Notes: generated from the letters alone by a model not told the origin. A DNA stretch of 64,000 nucleotides from Sphagnum magellanicum (GCA_021904315.1 CM038926.1:3892390-3956389), one strand, 5' to 3'; counted from the stretch's first letter, positions 35,631 through 49,232 are shown. Program-made: numbers and translations.

Positions 35631-38600
35631 ATGTTGAAACCTCTGCAGCGGATCCGAGTCTTACTCACGCTCTCTGCTTTGCAAGTGCTGTTATGCCTGG
35701 CAGATACTCTTCCAGAGCTGCAGTCTCAATTTGCGGGACGCAAGTACGATCCGAGCCGAATCCAGATGGAGACTGACGAAGTCGAGGAATTGAGATCGGT
35801 GCATTTTTCTGCCCGAACAGAGGCAGATCACCATTTCGTGATGTTTGGGTATGTCTTCTGCTCCGCTCGAGAAATAGTACCCTAAAATGGCTGGTTAATT
35901 GCAGGAGATCTTCTCCCGTCTTTCTGCTATGCTCATGTCTGTGCATTTTGCATGACCAGTTCGAATTCGCCTTCGTTGTATGCATCCGAAAGGAGTTGAT
36001 TAGTGAGCCTAGTGGAGAAGGAAAGAGTGGTTGTTTAGGGCAGCATATGCCTGAGGATTAACCGCGTATGGAAAAGCTATTACCCCTGCATTGGATGAAG
36101 AAGTATGAGAGTAATTCTGCGACTCTTCTGTCCAGGTCTTGCGACAAATATAGCATGTGAGAAACATTTGCGAGCATGGCTTCCAGTCTGCATTCTGACC
36201 TTCAATGCTTAGATGTTCTAGAGCTCCTTGTGTAGAACGAGTTTAGTCGTTTAACTTATTTCCAGCGATCAAGTCATCGTCTCAGTTTTTAGGGACTGGA
36301 GACAGATTATAGGACCAAAAGTAAGAAATATTTAGTTCATAAGTGAAGGCCGTTTCCGAAAGTTGAATCTTTTCAGCAGCATGTTAAGGTCAAGAATTCA
36401 AAACAAAAGCATGCTACAGAGCTGCAGAACATTTATTAAGGGCATGCAGTTATCGATTGCTGGCTAAGGGAATCTGTTATTGCAAGCTTGCGATCGGCTC
36501 AATCACGGTCACTCCGTCATATTCCTACTCACCATGTCCTTCATGTGTTTGTTAAGCAAAGTTATGTTGTGAAGGGGTCGACCTGATGCTTTTATTATTA
36601 AAAGTGTTTTTATTTTTGTTCCAGTGGACCATGACTTGCCCCAATATCTTTCTGATGTATACAAATTCACAGGCACCTGCAGTTTTTGTCTGAGGACTGG
36701 AGTACAAAAGATTGCATGTTGGAGATATCTGTTGAGATTGAGGACCATGTAAGTTGCATTAATTGCTGCCAACCTAAACAACAAGAAAGAACTTGTTCCT
36801 GTGAAGAGAACTCGACACACCTTCTGTTCTCACTCTGACCCCAATCTCTCTTAACATAATTTCACTCATGACCACAAACCAAGGTTGAGCTCCTGGTTCT
36901 TACCTTGCTAGCCCCCATGCATTGTTTTCAATCTATTTTGCAGGTATGGAGGCAACAACTTCAGCCTATGTCCTATGCTTTCCAGGTTCCAATGGATGCA
37001 TTTGGTGGGATGTTTGGTTTGGTATGTGTCCATGATCTTGGAGAGACACATTGCATGAACAGCCTATGGCAACATTTTTTCACTGTGCAAGGTCAATTGG
37101 ACATTTCCTTTTTCCTCAAGCTTCCAGAATAGAAATGTCTTTAAGGAATACCACAGATATGTTGACAAAAGAGAATATCTGCAGTATATAGTCTACAGCT
37201 TAGCCTTCTTGCTGTTGAACAGTCCAAGCAAGGATCCTATAATTGAGTGTTCAAACCTGGAAAATATGTGCTTAAAGTTTTTTGTGGTGGATTTAGTTTT
37301 CACCTTATTGAACAGTGCATGAGTGCATGAGTGTCTAGCAGATTCTGGAGCACAACAGCTTGATGCTACAATAGACGCAAACTGTACCAAAAGGCTGAAT
37401 TCAGGTATTTGAAGCTAGTCAGTTGATCAAATCTGTCACTTTCCCCTAGTTAATTTAAATTGCTATGGTGCATGCTGTCATCTGTGTGTGTAATTTATGT
37501 CGTTAAGGGGCTCACTTGACCTTTGTTTCTTGTCCTGCAGCCAATGGTTTGGATAGGGGGACAGGAACTGAACCACTTGCATTGTTGTTCCAACAAAGCA
37601 CTTCCCTGAAATTCTGCTCTCCCCATACGATATCTGAGGAAGGAATTTGCTCCATCAGGGCAGACTTGGGTATGCAGGAAATTTCCCCACAAACTTGTGC
37701 CATGTTCATGTCATGTAAAAGACATTGAATGTTAATCTGTGCAGGTAAAATGAATCCACGTAGAACCTATCTGGATTCAACAGGGTTCAGGTTAGATGCC
37801 ATTGTAACTTGCAAACAACAATTTGTTGTGACACAGGCAGCACTCATTTTTGCCAAAAGACAGAGAGGTGCAGTGGCATTGCTGTAATATTTTGATAGAG
37901 CAGGTCCATCCTTAGGAAGAAGACAATCAATACCCACAGAATGGTTCTGTCCTTGCAAACAATGTATATATGTTTGGTTTATGTTCCAAAATGCATATCA
38001 CTTTGAATTTGTGGGACTACTGCTAAGTGAAGTGGATCCTCTGTAGATTTTGTTCATGATCATATTGTGTGATTGGGATCTTCTGCAGAGCTTTTCCCTG
38101 TACAGCAATATGTGAGCATTAAAGATACAGAGGACCTGTATAGAACTACCTCCCCAATGAGTAGTCCTTGTCAAGGAATCCTGTACCTTGGTGCATTTCA
38201 AGAACGGAGTCATAGATCTTGCGAGCACCTTGTATTTGGAGTATTTTGTCTGCACAGATGGCATCTAATCTGGATAATATCTCTCTTTCTCATGATAGAG
38301 TCATCCATAGCTGTGCTGAGGAGCTTTGAGATGATTAATAGCCAGCCCTCTGATCAGAGTTGCCTACCCACTGAACAGAATTCTGGAGATGAACTCTTTT
38401 CCTGGCAATTGCATATAAGCTGCTCCAGTTCTGGGAGGAGCTTGTGGGGACATTCATCAAGTTCAAAACAAGGCAGCAGTTTGATCCTCTCTGGCAAAGA
38501 GTGCTTTCCAGATGCTTGGCGAAGTGCAGAGTATCACCTACTTACTGCCACTGATGCTCCAATAATAGGGTCATGCTTTTATTATAACTGCACAGGTCAG

Positions 38601-38708
38601 TACTCAGCTGTTGGTAAGCTGATAGTTGCACCATCTGGGAGATGGACTCGCAATAGTGGTGGCCGGCTCACTCGGCATCTTGATCCCTACGACTCCTGCA
38701 TGCATTGA
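35631..38708 (+). CDS. Unidentified spliced gene with N-terminal signal peptide
   Basis: Candidate exon 1 (35631-35848) starts ATG. It encodes a short basic N-terminus and a hydrophobic core (VLLTLSALQVLLCLA, residues about 10-24) typical of a signal peptide, then ELRSVHFSARTEADHHFVMF, and ends at a GTATGT donor. Exons 37541-37669 (after tcctgcag; NGLDRGTGTEPLALLFQ) and 38089-38708 (after ttctgcag; ELFPVQQYVSIKDTEDLY) join in phase through G|AG. The last is open for about 200 codons to a stop near 38708, is Cys/Ser-rich (SCEHLVFG, GSCFYYNCTG) and has a possible small 61-bp intron around 38239-38301. A middle exon near 36944-37021 is possible, but its phase does not close. An upstream in-frame ATG at 35319 would bury the signal peptide, so 35631 is preferred. 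The product is predicted to be secreted or membrane-bound. Family not recognised. It may be a pseudogene. Confidence 0.4.
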
Positions 38709-41626
38709 TAACTTGACTGCTCACAATTCATGTTGATCTTACTTAGATCATATGCTCAGAAATTTTGGGGCACCTGTTTTCTGGGATGATGAAAGTACAT
38801 ATCTTGAAGGTGTGCTCCTCTTGTCAAATCAAGATGAACTTTGGTCTGATCAATTTGATGTCACATATCAAAGTTATCTGGCACATATCTCAGTTTTACA
38901 TATGAAATGTTTAACATATAGTTTCTGTGGATGATGAGATTGCAATTGTAGGTCAAAACATATCTTTGAGAAATGAGAGCAGGGAAGCAGGATGTCTGAG
39001 GGAGCTCAGTTTGTGTTAGTTTCTGTATGATCAAGATTCAATGGTCTTAATAAGAACTGCAAGTGCTTTGAGAACAACTCTTTTACTCACAGGAGTGTGT
39101 AGGATCTCTAACAAGCTACTCAAGGCAGCTGCAGATGGTGGTTGCAGTCATCAGAATCCAGGTTCTTAGAAGTGCCACCTGGACTTATAGCTCCCAGTCA
39201 ATACCACCATGGACCCCTCTTCTGGAAGTAGGCTTCTATTTACTGTTATGGGGTAAGAAAGTCAACTTGAAATCTATTTTTGGCATCAAAGCATTTCTAT
39301 CATGTTTATGTGCAGAGAGCATGTTCAAGGGAAAGAAAGTTGGACAAAATTTCAAGCAGAAATGGTTTTAATGTTGCAAAAACTGTTGCAAATTGATGTC
39401 GATGGCTTTCACAAGACAATGTCAAACTATGACACGTAGACCTTCCATCATTCACAGGGATGACACATCTTCTGCACAAAATCTCTCAGGAATTCAGGTT
39501 TCAAGCGGCTGTGAATCTCTCATTTAAGGTCAAGGTTGAGCTGGAAGGCTTTGGCTCCTTGCTGCACAGCTTTTTGTATCTGTTGGAGAAAGTAATTTTG
39601 CAACCAATTTGCATGAGATAAGCTCAGAAAGTTCCTAGAACACTCTTCACTCCCAGGAAGAAGTCTTACTTCGCGTTTTAAATTATTGAGGCTTCTGAAC
39701 ACATCACGAAAGGACCGAAAAATTGTCCTCCACTCATGTTAGCCATTACACATTGTTATCAAAGGTATTCAAACTCTTGCCTCACCTCGTTTCCCTCCCC
39801 TTCTACAACATGTAACTTGGGATTGGATTTCCAATTTTGATATCCTAAGGGTATCTAATTTAGGTTTTCCATGGTTGTAGTGTAAATGGATATGGAGTGG
39901 CTATTGAATGCCCACAATGTGAACAAGTAGGGTTTAGGGTTTTGGTTTGTCATGGTCTACTTTTTGCACAAAGATGGCAAAAAGGAGTTTGATTGTTGTT
40001 TGTTTTCCTAGTTTATCCATCATCATAAAGGACTTCATGAAGGCATGTTAGGGAAAGAAAACTTGTTTGTTGTTTGTGTCTAATGCAAGGCTTATCTTGA
40101 TGGAACTTTCAATGGAGGAGAATGCAACTACATTTATGATGGAGCTTTGTCTGAAGGAGCTGGAGGTTGTGGTGTTTGCAACATATAAGGAGGTTGAAAC
40201 TAAGTTAAGCAATCAAATTGTGTAGTGCATTTGTATTTTTTTGTTTCTTGCTTGTAGTTGTTTTACTTTGTTTCGTTGTGCTAGTAGTTGTTTGATGAGA
40301 ATGAGTGATTTACTTAGGACTCTATATAAGGGGTCGGAGCTGAAATGTGATAATGACTTCAAAAAATCTGAGGTGTAGTTAATTGTGCATGTAGAAAACC
40401 ATAAAATTTTGCATTTGTTGGAATTACATGTAGGAAATTAGAAACAATTGGGTGGGGTGGTTGATCTTGTTGAATTTTAAAACATGATAAACCTCTTTGT
40501 CTTTGGGTATCCTTGAGTTGGAATAGAATGTTGTGGTTGAAGTAAGACTTCGGGTAGTTTTGCTAGAGATAAATTTGTAAGCCAAATTTGTGTCTGTGAA
40601 ATCGCCCTTGTACTTTTAGTGGTTTTTAAGACAAAACCTCATGTCTCTATCAAATTGGATTGGGATAGTGTACATTCTTGAAGGTATAGAAGGATGGGAA
40701 TTCCAGTGTTCTAATACTGCCATATAGAGCTTTAATTGATGCATTGCATAATAGAAATAGGTTTTAATAGCTCCATGGACCCAACAAACAATGAGGGGTT
40801 TGATCTCCAGCTAGACTTCAATAAAATCATATGGATGTAATTGGAAGATGTTGATGCCCAAATAACTATTGAATGAAGTTAAATTGTGTTTATGAAGGAC
40901 AATTTGTAGCCAACTAGGGACTTTTTTTTAATATAAATTTCATAGGTTGAGTTAAATGTCTTGAGGGTTGTTTGTGAATGATCCAAGAATAAACAAGGGA
41001 TTTTGTATTTGTTGTTGATCAAGAAAATAGTCTAGATTGTTGTGGTGACAATTTAGTCATTAGCTCTTTTTTGGTCATAGTAGACACACATCCCCTCTAT
41101 TTTATGCTCAGAAATACAAGCTTTACAACTTCGAGGACCTCTACAACCCCCACAAGGAAGATCAACATGGCATAAGGAGACCTATAGTTGGTTTAACCAT
41201 TTTTTAACAAGCAATTGGGAACATTTGTAGGAATAACATTTCATATGTGTACATGTTTTAAAAAGTTCAATCCTCCAATCATTTAGACAATGTGATCCAA
41301 CCCACCCCCAACAAATGCCTTCATCTTAATTTGACTCTTGAATGTGCATGCAAATATTCTTGGGCAACCTAAAAACTAAGCCCCTTTACCCTCCCCCTCT
41401 TCATTCAACACCATTTCAGCCGTCACCACCTTTCATGTGTCCGATGGTGATTATATTTTATTTCTAAAAAGATTTCAACATGAGCAAGACTTTGAATTTT
41501 CTTCAGACTATTTAAGGTGGCATTTTCCCCATTTGTTTGATGGCAACCTATCAATCATGGTCTTTGAACATCTTCTTGATCTTGTTTCCACCCAAAGATC
41601 TCTTGCAATTATTTGTCACATTTCAT
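38709..41626. other. Spacer downstream of the spliced gene
   Basis: 38709-39730 remains relatively GC-rich and may hold further exons or 3' UTR (ORF pieces at 38752-38934 and 39135-39371, the latter ending at a ggtaagaa donor-like site). 39730-41626 shows no recognisable gene. An ORF at 41437-41628 has no known domain. Confidence 0.35.
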
Positions 41627-42130
41627 AAGGCCATATTCATCATCAAATTGCATGCATATTGGGAGTGTCATGTCTCCTAATGATGACCAAAACCTTTTGG
41701 AGGAACATAACTTATTGCAAATAAGAAACATTATACGACCTCACTAATTGCACATTGTGCCTATAGTTTCAATGTCTTTTCCACACATTTTTCCCTTCAT
41801 TAGTTTGGAATCACACCAAAGGAGGTTGTGAATTAGTGGTTCGTGGCATAAGGTGTAGTTAATTTTGATCTATATTTTCACATCACATATATGAGGCCAT
41901 ATTCATCATTGAATTGCACCCATATTGAGAGCATCATGTCTCTCGACAATGGTAAAATCTTATGTAAGAATAGAACCCATTACGTCAGGAGAAACAATAT
42001 ATTGCCTCGTTAATTGCACATTATGTTTGCAATTTTGACATGTTTTTACCACATATTTTTCCTTTCATTAGTTTGGAGTCACCACTAAAGGAGGTTGTGA
42101 ATTAATGGTACATGGCACTAACTGCATCTA
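41627..42130 (+). repeat. Tandem duplication, ~266-bp unit, two copies
   Basis: ggccatattcatcat at 41629 recurs at 41895. The units share ctaattgcacatt, cattagtttgga and caccaaaggaggttgtgaatta in the same order. Clearly diverged. No coding function seen. Confidence 0.8.
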
Positions 42131-42439
42131 GACTTCCACCTCGTTTAGGTTGTCTTGCAAGTTGACATGGCCAACATTTTCAATTTTGTGTTAAAAAAAA
42201 ATGTTTCAAGAGCTATGAATGATAGTAGCTGAAATTGCCCAACTTATTCCTTTCATTTGTATTTTTTATGTTTTCAAATCCCTTTGTGATATAAGAATTC
42301 ATGGTTTACTTGACCAAAAACATGGTCAAAAGGCACCCCATTTCGACACCCATAAAAAAGATTGTCCAATCATTTAGACAAATCATTATTGACTTGATGT
42401 CCAAGCTAACCATTGGTTTTTTTTACTAGGTCAAGGTGG

Positions 42440-44480
42440 TGTTTTTTCATAGCCTAATTTTAGGGTTCATAATTTCTAAGGAAGGAAAAATACCATATTT
42501 GAAGAAGGTTCAAGCAATAGTGAATATGCTAGTACTTACAAACCCATAGCAGATTCAGGTCTTTAATGGTATGGTTCAATTTTATAATTATTTCATCAAG
42601 AACTTTGCCTTTATCATGGCACCAATCACAAAGCTAATGAAGAAGACAAAACCTCTTATCTAGACCATGTAGTGTTAAGAAGCTTGGAATCATATCAAGT
42701 AGAAATACTTGGAAGCACCAATTTTGATACCCCAAATTGGTAGTTGGAGTTTCATGTGCACACAGATGCATCATTATTGACAATAGGTGCAATGTTGGCA
42801 TAAAATCCAACTGGTAAATATGACCAACTTATAAGATATGCATCTAGACTGCTAAATAATGCAGAGTAGAATTATACTAATATAAAGAGAGAAACTTTAG
42901 TAATGGTTTATGCTTTGCATAAATTCAGACATTTTTTGTTAGGAAACAAATTTGTATTTTATGTAGACCACATGGCTCTAGTATACTTGGTCAACAAACG
43001 ACATGTGTCTAGAAGGATAGCTAGATGGTTATTATTATTTGGAGTATGAATTCATAGTAGTCTGTAACTTTGTTAGAACACATGTGGTAGTTGATGTTTT
43101 ATCCAAATTACCAAATAGTTCAGAACCATTGGGAAAACCAAATCAAATTGTATATGCATCACTATTAGCTATATAACCTATATGGATGTAAGAAGTGAAG
43201 AGTTATTGGAGACAGGTCATATGCCAAAAACTTTGAACCTAGCTTAGAAACAAAAGTTCGTCAGAAAGGCATAATCCTTTATTCTAAAACAGGGAATTAT
43301 GTATAAAGTGGGACAAAACAACAAAATGCGTACATGTTTGATGACTTCATAAGCATAAATTATTCTTAAGGAACTACATGAAGGAGTGGTAGGAAGACAT
43401 TTTATTGTAGATATTACTACAAAGAGAATTCTAGATGTAAGATATTAGTCGCCAACATTATTCAAGGATACTCATGAATTTTACAAAAGCTGTGATAGTT
43501 GTCAAAAAATTGGAAGACTTAAAACAAAAAATTTGGCCAAGTTTGTAACAACACTTCTAAAGGAACCTTTTATGAAGTCGGGTCTAGATTTTATAAGTCC
43601 AATTAAACCAACAAGAAGATTAATGTGAAACAAATATATCTTGGTAACTACAAATTATGCAACTAAGTGGGTAGAAGCAAAGGCACTCAGAACCAATATT
43701 ATAGTAATTACAACCAGATTCATGTATGAATATATTTTGACCAAATTTGGATATCCATTCACCATAATTAAAGATCAAGGAGTACATTTTATCAATGATA
43801 CAATCACATATTTGACAAAACAGTTCTATTGAAGCATGTGAGTTCAACTACCTATTACATAGGGAAATGGACAAGCATAATCTATTAACAAAGTCATTGG
43901 TAGCCTTTTGACCAAATTAGTCAATGAGAAAAAAATAGATCAAGATGAACATTTGTCCACAATTTTGTTTTCATATAAGACTGCTTATAAGGTGGCAACA
44001 TGTTATACACCTTACTAGTTAATTTATGGTTTACACCTTTTAATGCCAATAACATATGTTCTTCCAGCTATTAATGGGGACTACAAAAATGCAGAACCAA
44101 CCAGAGTACTAACTACTAAAATTATAGAGCCAGAGAAATTATAAGAGAACATATTGGAAGCTCAAAATAATGTTGGAAAAAATCAATGGAATAGAGTTTT
44201 GTGGAATCATTAGAAACACATAGAGAAGAAGTTTCAATTTGGAGATTATGTTTTATGGCAAATTCAAGAAAAGATGGTTTGGTTCATTCAAGGTACAATA
44301 TTGCTTACTCAATAATATTATTCTCTTGTTTTTGTTAACAATTTTGAACCAAATCCAGTATTGGTCATTGTTAACAACTTGAAACCATAAAAATACGTAA
44401 ATCTGACTTTGAAAGGATTCATAGTTCAAAGAATCAGAAAATTTTTAAGTCTATAGATTTTAGCCACATGGAATTTTTTT
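42440..44480 (+). pseudogene. Decayed Ty3/gypsy pol (RT end, RNase H, integrase)
   Basis: Plus-strand order: end of RT (FYNYFIKNFAFIMAPITKL, about 42570-42650); RNase H (VMVYALHKFRHFL, YVDHMALVYLVNK, about 42900-43005); integrase zinc region (ELHEGVVGRHF...CDSCQK, about 43375-43510); and integrase core ([23 protein letters not shown].., about 43580-43870) with a C-terminal FGDYVLWQIQ block (about 44240). More than a dozen stops, mostly TAG or TAA at likely Gln or Trp codons, plus frameshifts. It differs strongly from the family L pol, so it is a separate, older lineage. Gag, protease and most of RT were not found upstream. An accessory ORF follows. Confidence 0.8.
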
Positions 44481-44839
44481 TTGATAAGGAGTCAGAAGAT
44501 CAAAGAAAGAAAAGATCATTGAGATTGATTAAACAATAATATCACAAGAAGCCTTAGTAAATTTAATAAGTTAGCAAGTTATGAAATTATTCACAGATCA
44601 TGATTATATAATTTCATGGTCACTAGATTATGGGTCAATTAAGTTTGTCACATCAAAACAAAATTCTACTAATTTGATGACTTAGCATAGGACAAAGGAA
44701 GTCTGTGGTGTAGACAACATTAAGTTATCATATTTAAAACTATCATAAAAAAAACCCAGTGCCAAATTTATAAAATTTCTAGGTCAACATGCATTTATTG
44801 TAGCCCATGTGATTGTTAGTATGAACTTTCATAAGAGAC

Positions 44840-46470
44840 ATGTGTCAAAACCAAGAAAAAGGTAAAATTGTTAAAATGTTAACCCTAAAGCGAAAAATGA
44901 AATGTCACTTTATGAAATGGGATGATTATGTTTTAGAAGGTGGCAAAGAACATAACACTTTTTCATTTTTGTCTTCTACAAGCAAATTACTATCATTTTT
45001 CGTTTCCAAAATGAGTGTAGAAAAAAGTTTTGTGGAGAATTACAAAACCAATCTAGAAAGAAAGTGTAGAGGTTAAGAAAAAAACAAGAGAGACATAGAG
45101 AACAATAGAGATTTGAGAATATTTTGCCTTTGTAGTCTAGGTCTCTAGAAAGAGGTTCGCCATTTTTTTCTTTGGTTTATTCTTCTTCTTCCTCTCATAA
45201 ATCTTTTTCGATATGCAAGTTTGAAAAAGCTTTTGAAGAAATTAGAAAAAACAAGAGAAATTGCAAGGAAACTTTGAGGAGATATAGTTTTAAGAAGCCC
45301 AAAAGAGAGGTAGGTCCTAGTGAGCAAGTTGATCCCATTTCCATTTTTGATTCTAAAGAAGAGAAGCAGAAGGATGATTTGCAATAGGAATAGTAAGCGC
45401 CATTACATCGAAAAGAGCCTACCCAAGATCATATTCTAAAGAAAGTCCACATTTTAAATAAGAAGCGCAAAAAGAAAACAAATCGGTAAGAAATGGTTGC
45501 AAATTTGTGTGGAAAGGTGTAGACTCACCAAAATGATGAGGTTAGGTATGTGTTTACTCCTATAAAGAAAAATTATAATAGTAATCTAAAGAATATTTTG
45601 CTTTCGACAAGTTTTGGAAAGGAAGAGAGAGCCTAAGCAAATAGAGATGGATTGGTAGGTTTGTTTAAAGTTGAGTGGAAAACATCCCACCACAACATTC
45701 TAGTTGAATTTTTGAATAACCGGAAGTTGAATTTTGAACATAATAGAATCAGGGTCATGTTGGGGGAAGCGTAGAAAGTTATAGACAAACATATGTTGGC
45801 AAAGGTTTTTAAAATTTGCCATACATGAGAGACAAAGGCAGACTAGGCAGAGATGTCAAATGCTAAAGTAGCATTGGCATACAGTTTATAGAGTCCCAAA
45901 CATTTACAACATCAATGAAGAGTGGGGTTGTAAAAAAGATGATGTTAAAGTATGCTAATAGAATTGTTGTTATTTTTCCCATTATCTATCAAAAGGATTA
46001 AGTGCAATATTTTAACAATGACTTTGTTATGATGATTTATAGAGCAAATCATGGAGAGTCTATCAATTGGTCAAGGAATTGATTAGATGGGGAAAATGTA
46101 AGAAAAACATGACTGAAGGAACAATCGAAAGAGCATTGAAAAAGGATGTAAACCATCTTGCCATAGTCCTAGAAGTTTTGTTCTAAAAGTGGTTTCCATT
46201 AAAAGGAGTAGAACCATAAGAAAGAAAAAAGCAAGCAGAGTAGCCACAAGAGGACATGAAAAGAAAAGAGAGTTTGAGGGAGAGGTTTATCAAAAACAAA
46301 AGACTTCTGAACCCTACACACATCTTTCCTAAAAAGGAAAAACAACCAGAGACTAGGATAACCAAAAGAATAGTTTTAATGTCTCGGTCTAATGATGATG
46401 AGGAGGAGACTCTATGGAAGAGGCAAATAAGACAAGAGGATATTGTTATGAGAGGGAAATATTAATCCTC
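44840..46470 (+). pseudogene. Accessory ORF relic downstream of gypsy pol
   Basis: After pol the same strand keeps coding character in pieces: a Lys/Arg-rich segment with KKPKREVGPSEQVDPIS and IFDSKEEKQKDD (about 45290-45385), FTPIKKNYNSNLKNIL (about 45550), VEWKTSHHNILVEFL (about 45670), VYQLVKELIRWGKCKKN, VNHLAIVLEVLF-KWFPLKG (about 46055-46205) and a basic tail RERFIKNKRLLNPTHIF. The KWF block and preceding order recur in the minus-strand ORF at 61076-64000 (LDILFKKWFLLFEIS), so both derive from one accessory gene family. Some Ty3/gypsy lineages carry extra ORFs beside pol. This one is not a recognised env, and I see no signal peptide or membrane segment. Confidence 0.5.
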
Positions 46471-47141
46471 AACATGCAACATAATTATTGAAGAAGCAAC
46501 AACATCATCATCAAAGACAAAAGGAAAAATCCATATCTCCTAAGTCTAATATAAGACCACATATCTCTCCCAAGCAGGAGCAAAGATTAGATGGGCAAGA
46601 GAAGTAGAGGTGGCCCAAAAAGGAGCCAAAATCTTGAGCTTAATAACCAACAGAGGAGCAAACACAAGATCTGGACCTGGATCCACCAGAAGTACAACAA
46701 TATGTTCTAGTACCATAGAATAATGAAGACATGCTACCTTCGAAACTAAGTTCTACAACATGCATAAATGTATTTGGAAAGATCCAGATTGCACATAGGA
46801 GGAAAGAATCCCGTTGAGGTTTTTTTGGTGCCAAGAAAAGCTTGGTGAGATTTTTTGCTGCAAATTTTATCCTTTTCTTCTTCCTCTAAATCATTTTTCT
46901 TATTTTTCTCCCTCCTCCTAATGTGCAATGTTCATTGCAAAAAAAACCCATTGAGCTTCCTTTTCACATTAAACTATGGCTTTTGTTGCCAAATGACACC
47001 CGTCGAGCTTCTTTCGGTGTTGATAGAAGCTTGCCATGTTTTTATAAAAAAATTCTTGATCTTCTTTCCTCCTTTTTTTTCTTTTTTTCCAATTTCTAAT
47101 CTGTTTCTTTTCTCTAGCAATTTTCAACCCTCACAACTCAA
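46471..47141. other. Spacer between retroelement and gene relic
   Basis: The first part may extend the accessory ORF (PTEEQTQDLDLDPPEVQQ, about 46640). 46860-47130 is a T/C-rich stretch just before ATG 47142 and could be the leader of the next gene. Nothing firm. Confidence 0.35.
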
Positions 47142-49232
47142 ATGGAGGATGATCACTTGTCATTCGATAGGACAATTCAAGTGGTGCAAAACCAAACAAA
47201 GATCAACACGGGGGAGATTTTTGAGAAGTACAAGATCTCCCCAAGGCACAAGGCACGTATGGCTATTCCATTGTGCAAGATGGTTCCCCTGCTGGTTGTG
47301 AGGCCTGCTCTCAAGATTGATATCTTGAAGATGGAATAGGCCTTTCACATGGGATACAAGGAAGGGGATAAGGTTTTTTATTTGTTTCCAATGAACTTGA
47401 TGTTTCTTTACACAATGGAACATGGGATGAACATTGGGTCGTTGAAAATGAGTGATTTGAAAAGGTGATGCAAGAAGCCCCAAACTTGGTGCACTTTTCC
47501 AACAAAATGTTTTTTGTGTGCGACAAGAACCACCACATCTAGGCTTGGATGCCATACATTAATAGATTGCACAGTGATGATCCATCTTAGCACATATATG
47601 TAGATGTTATTTTACTCAACATTTCTAAATGGCTTGTGGAGTTGCTCATAGCCATGACTGACTTGAACAAGTAAAACCTCCTCATTTTGATTGAGTTTTG
47701 AAATCATGGTGCTTTCTTGCTTGTTTCCAAAGTCTGATTTTTTGAATTCATGTGTAGGGGTGTTGAGTTTGATCATGTAAACCAAGCTTGGTGCATGAGT
47801 TTTTTTGAATTCAAGGGATTGGAATCATACCTTTGAAGTAATTCAAGGATGTTTTGTCAACAAACGTCTACAAGAAATGTGAAGGCAAGTCAAGGAAGAC
47901 TTAGCATTCCCTGACATCGAAGGCCTTTTTTGATTATATGTAAAAGGTAATTGTCTTTCCACTTATAACATAGTATCATCTTTGTCACGCTTTATTTCCT
48001 GGCATGATCCTATTGAGATTTCTTGCATTCATGTTTTGTCTATAAAAGGAGTTTGCAGCCATCACAAATTTGGTAGTCAAGCTTTATTGTGAAGACATTC
48101 CCCAAGAAAGTGACAAATCTCCTGCAAAGATACAAGAATTGATAGAGAAGGCAATGGAACATGTGAAAAAGGAGCACTACTCGACATTTTGCAAACATTT
48201 CCCTATTTGTGATTCAAGTATTGGAACAAAATTCTTGCAAGAAATTAAAGCCCACTATGACAACAACCTAGAGCCTGAAATGCTCAATAAAAAACTTTAG
48301 ATGCTCGTGTATTCTTCCATGAGCAAGGAACAAAAAGTTTCTTGGTTGAGGCAATGGAATGAGTCTAGAGTTCTAAGGGAAGCCAAGAAGTTCCCAAAAT
48401 AGGGTTTATCGGATGCTCAATTTGACAAATGGTTGCACAAGGCAACATTTTGGTACTAGGTAAGAATTCAAACTTCCTTCAATGGCTTTCCATTTTCAAT
48501 ATGTTGTCCACTTTCTGCATGTTCTTAATACCTTTGGTTTTTGTAGCTTGAAGTTGAGGCACTTGAGTTGTACACTACCACAATTTATGACCCCCAGCTC
48601 ACGGTAAAAAAGGTCAATGACTTAATGACATTAGAGGAATATATTTGCCACTGGAGACTTGAGGTTTGGGAGGGTTATTTTTTCCAAGATTTCAAGCCCA
48701 AGGATGGTATTCATCGTAACAAAACTTGGGAGCAACAATCTAGAGGAAAGGAAACCTTCACAAGATTTCTTTATAGGTGTAAATTTGAACCCTCTTCTCT
48801 ATATTTAATATATTTCTTTTGTTTTTCTTGCATTGCACTATCATTCATTGAATTTTGAAAATGATGAGAATTCTCATTTGATGTTTTCCTCACATTTTTT
48901 TACCATGTTCTGCTCCCCAAAGTACAATCAATGAGCTCCCCCATTTGTTTCAAATTTGGCAAGATCCAAAAGTAAATAACACCATGTATCGCAAGGACCT
49001 CTTCAAGGATTGGTTGTCAGACCACCTTTAAAATTTTGACTAATACATTGAGTGCCGCTGAAATGTACCTCGCCATTTAAAGTTACGTTCAGAGAAATTC
49101 ATGAGTTTAACTTCCAAAAGAAACTTGCAAGTTTTGGGGGTTTGAATGTTCAAGCAAGTAAAAAGAAATCTACTACAAAGGGGAAGCGGATAAAAATAAT
49201 TCTTCAAGAAATCATGGAGCTTCCAGAAGATG
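47142..49232 (+). pseudogene. Unidentified multi-exon gene relic (main part)
   Basis: Starts ATG 47142 (MEDDHLSFDRTIQVVQ). TAG at 47337-47339, a one-base frameshift near 47460, then NLVHFSNKMFFVCDKNHH, AWMPYINRLHSDDPS, HIYVDVILLNISKWLVE and LLIAMTDLNK. Further candidate exons follow at about 47760-47946 (ending agGTAATT), 48050-48456 (EFAAITNLVVKLYCEDIPQ... to agGTAAGA), 48547-48776 (after tttttgtag) and about 48921-49232. Splice-like borders mark it as a former nuclear gene rather than a retroelement. It continues after the solo LTR at 50152-50230 (MVDYEVTTSKRDFNDILE) and perhaps past the copia element at 60117. The DKNHH-AW block faintly recalls the GNHRxxA motif of ParB/sulfiredoxin-like folds. 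That is speculative. Confidence 0.45.

Noticed and set aside
44840-46470. Retroviral-type envelope gene
   Set aside because: It sits after pol, where env would be, but no signal peptide, membrane anchor or cleavage site can be seen. The sequence is basic and charged.
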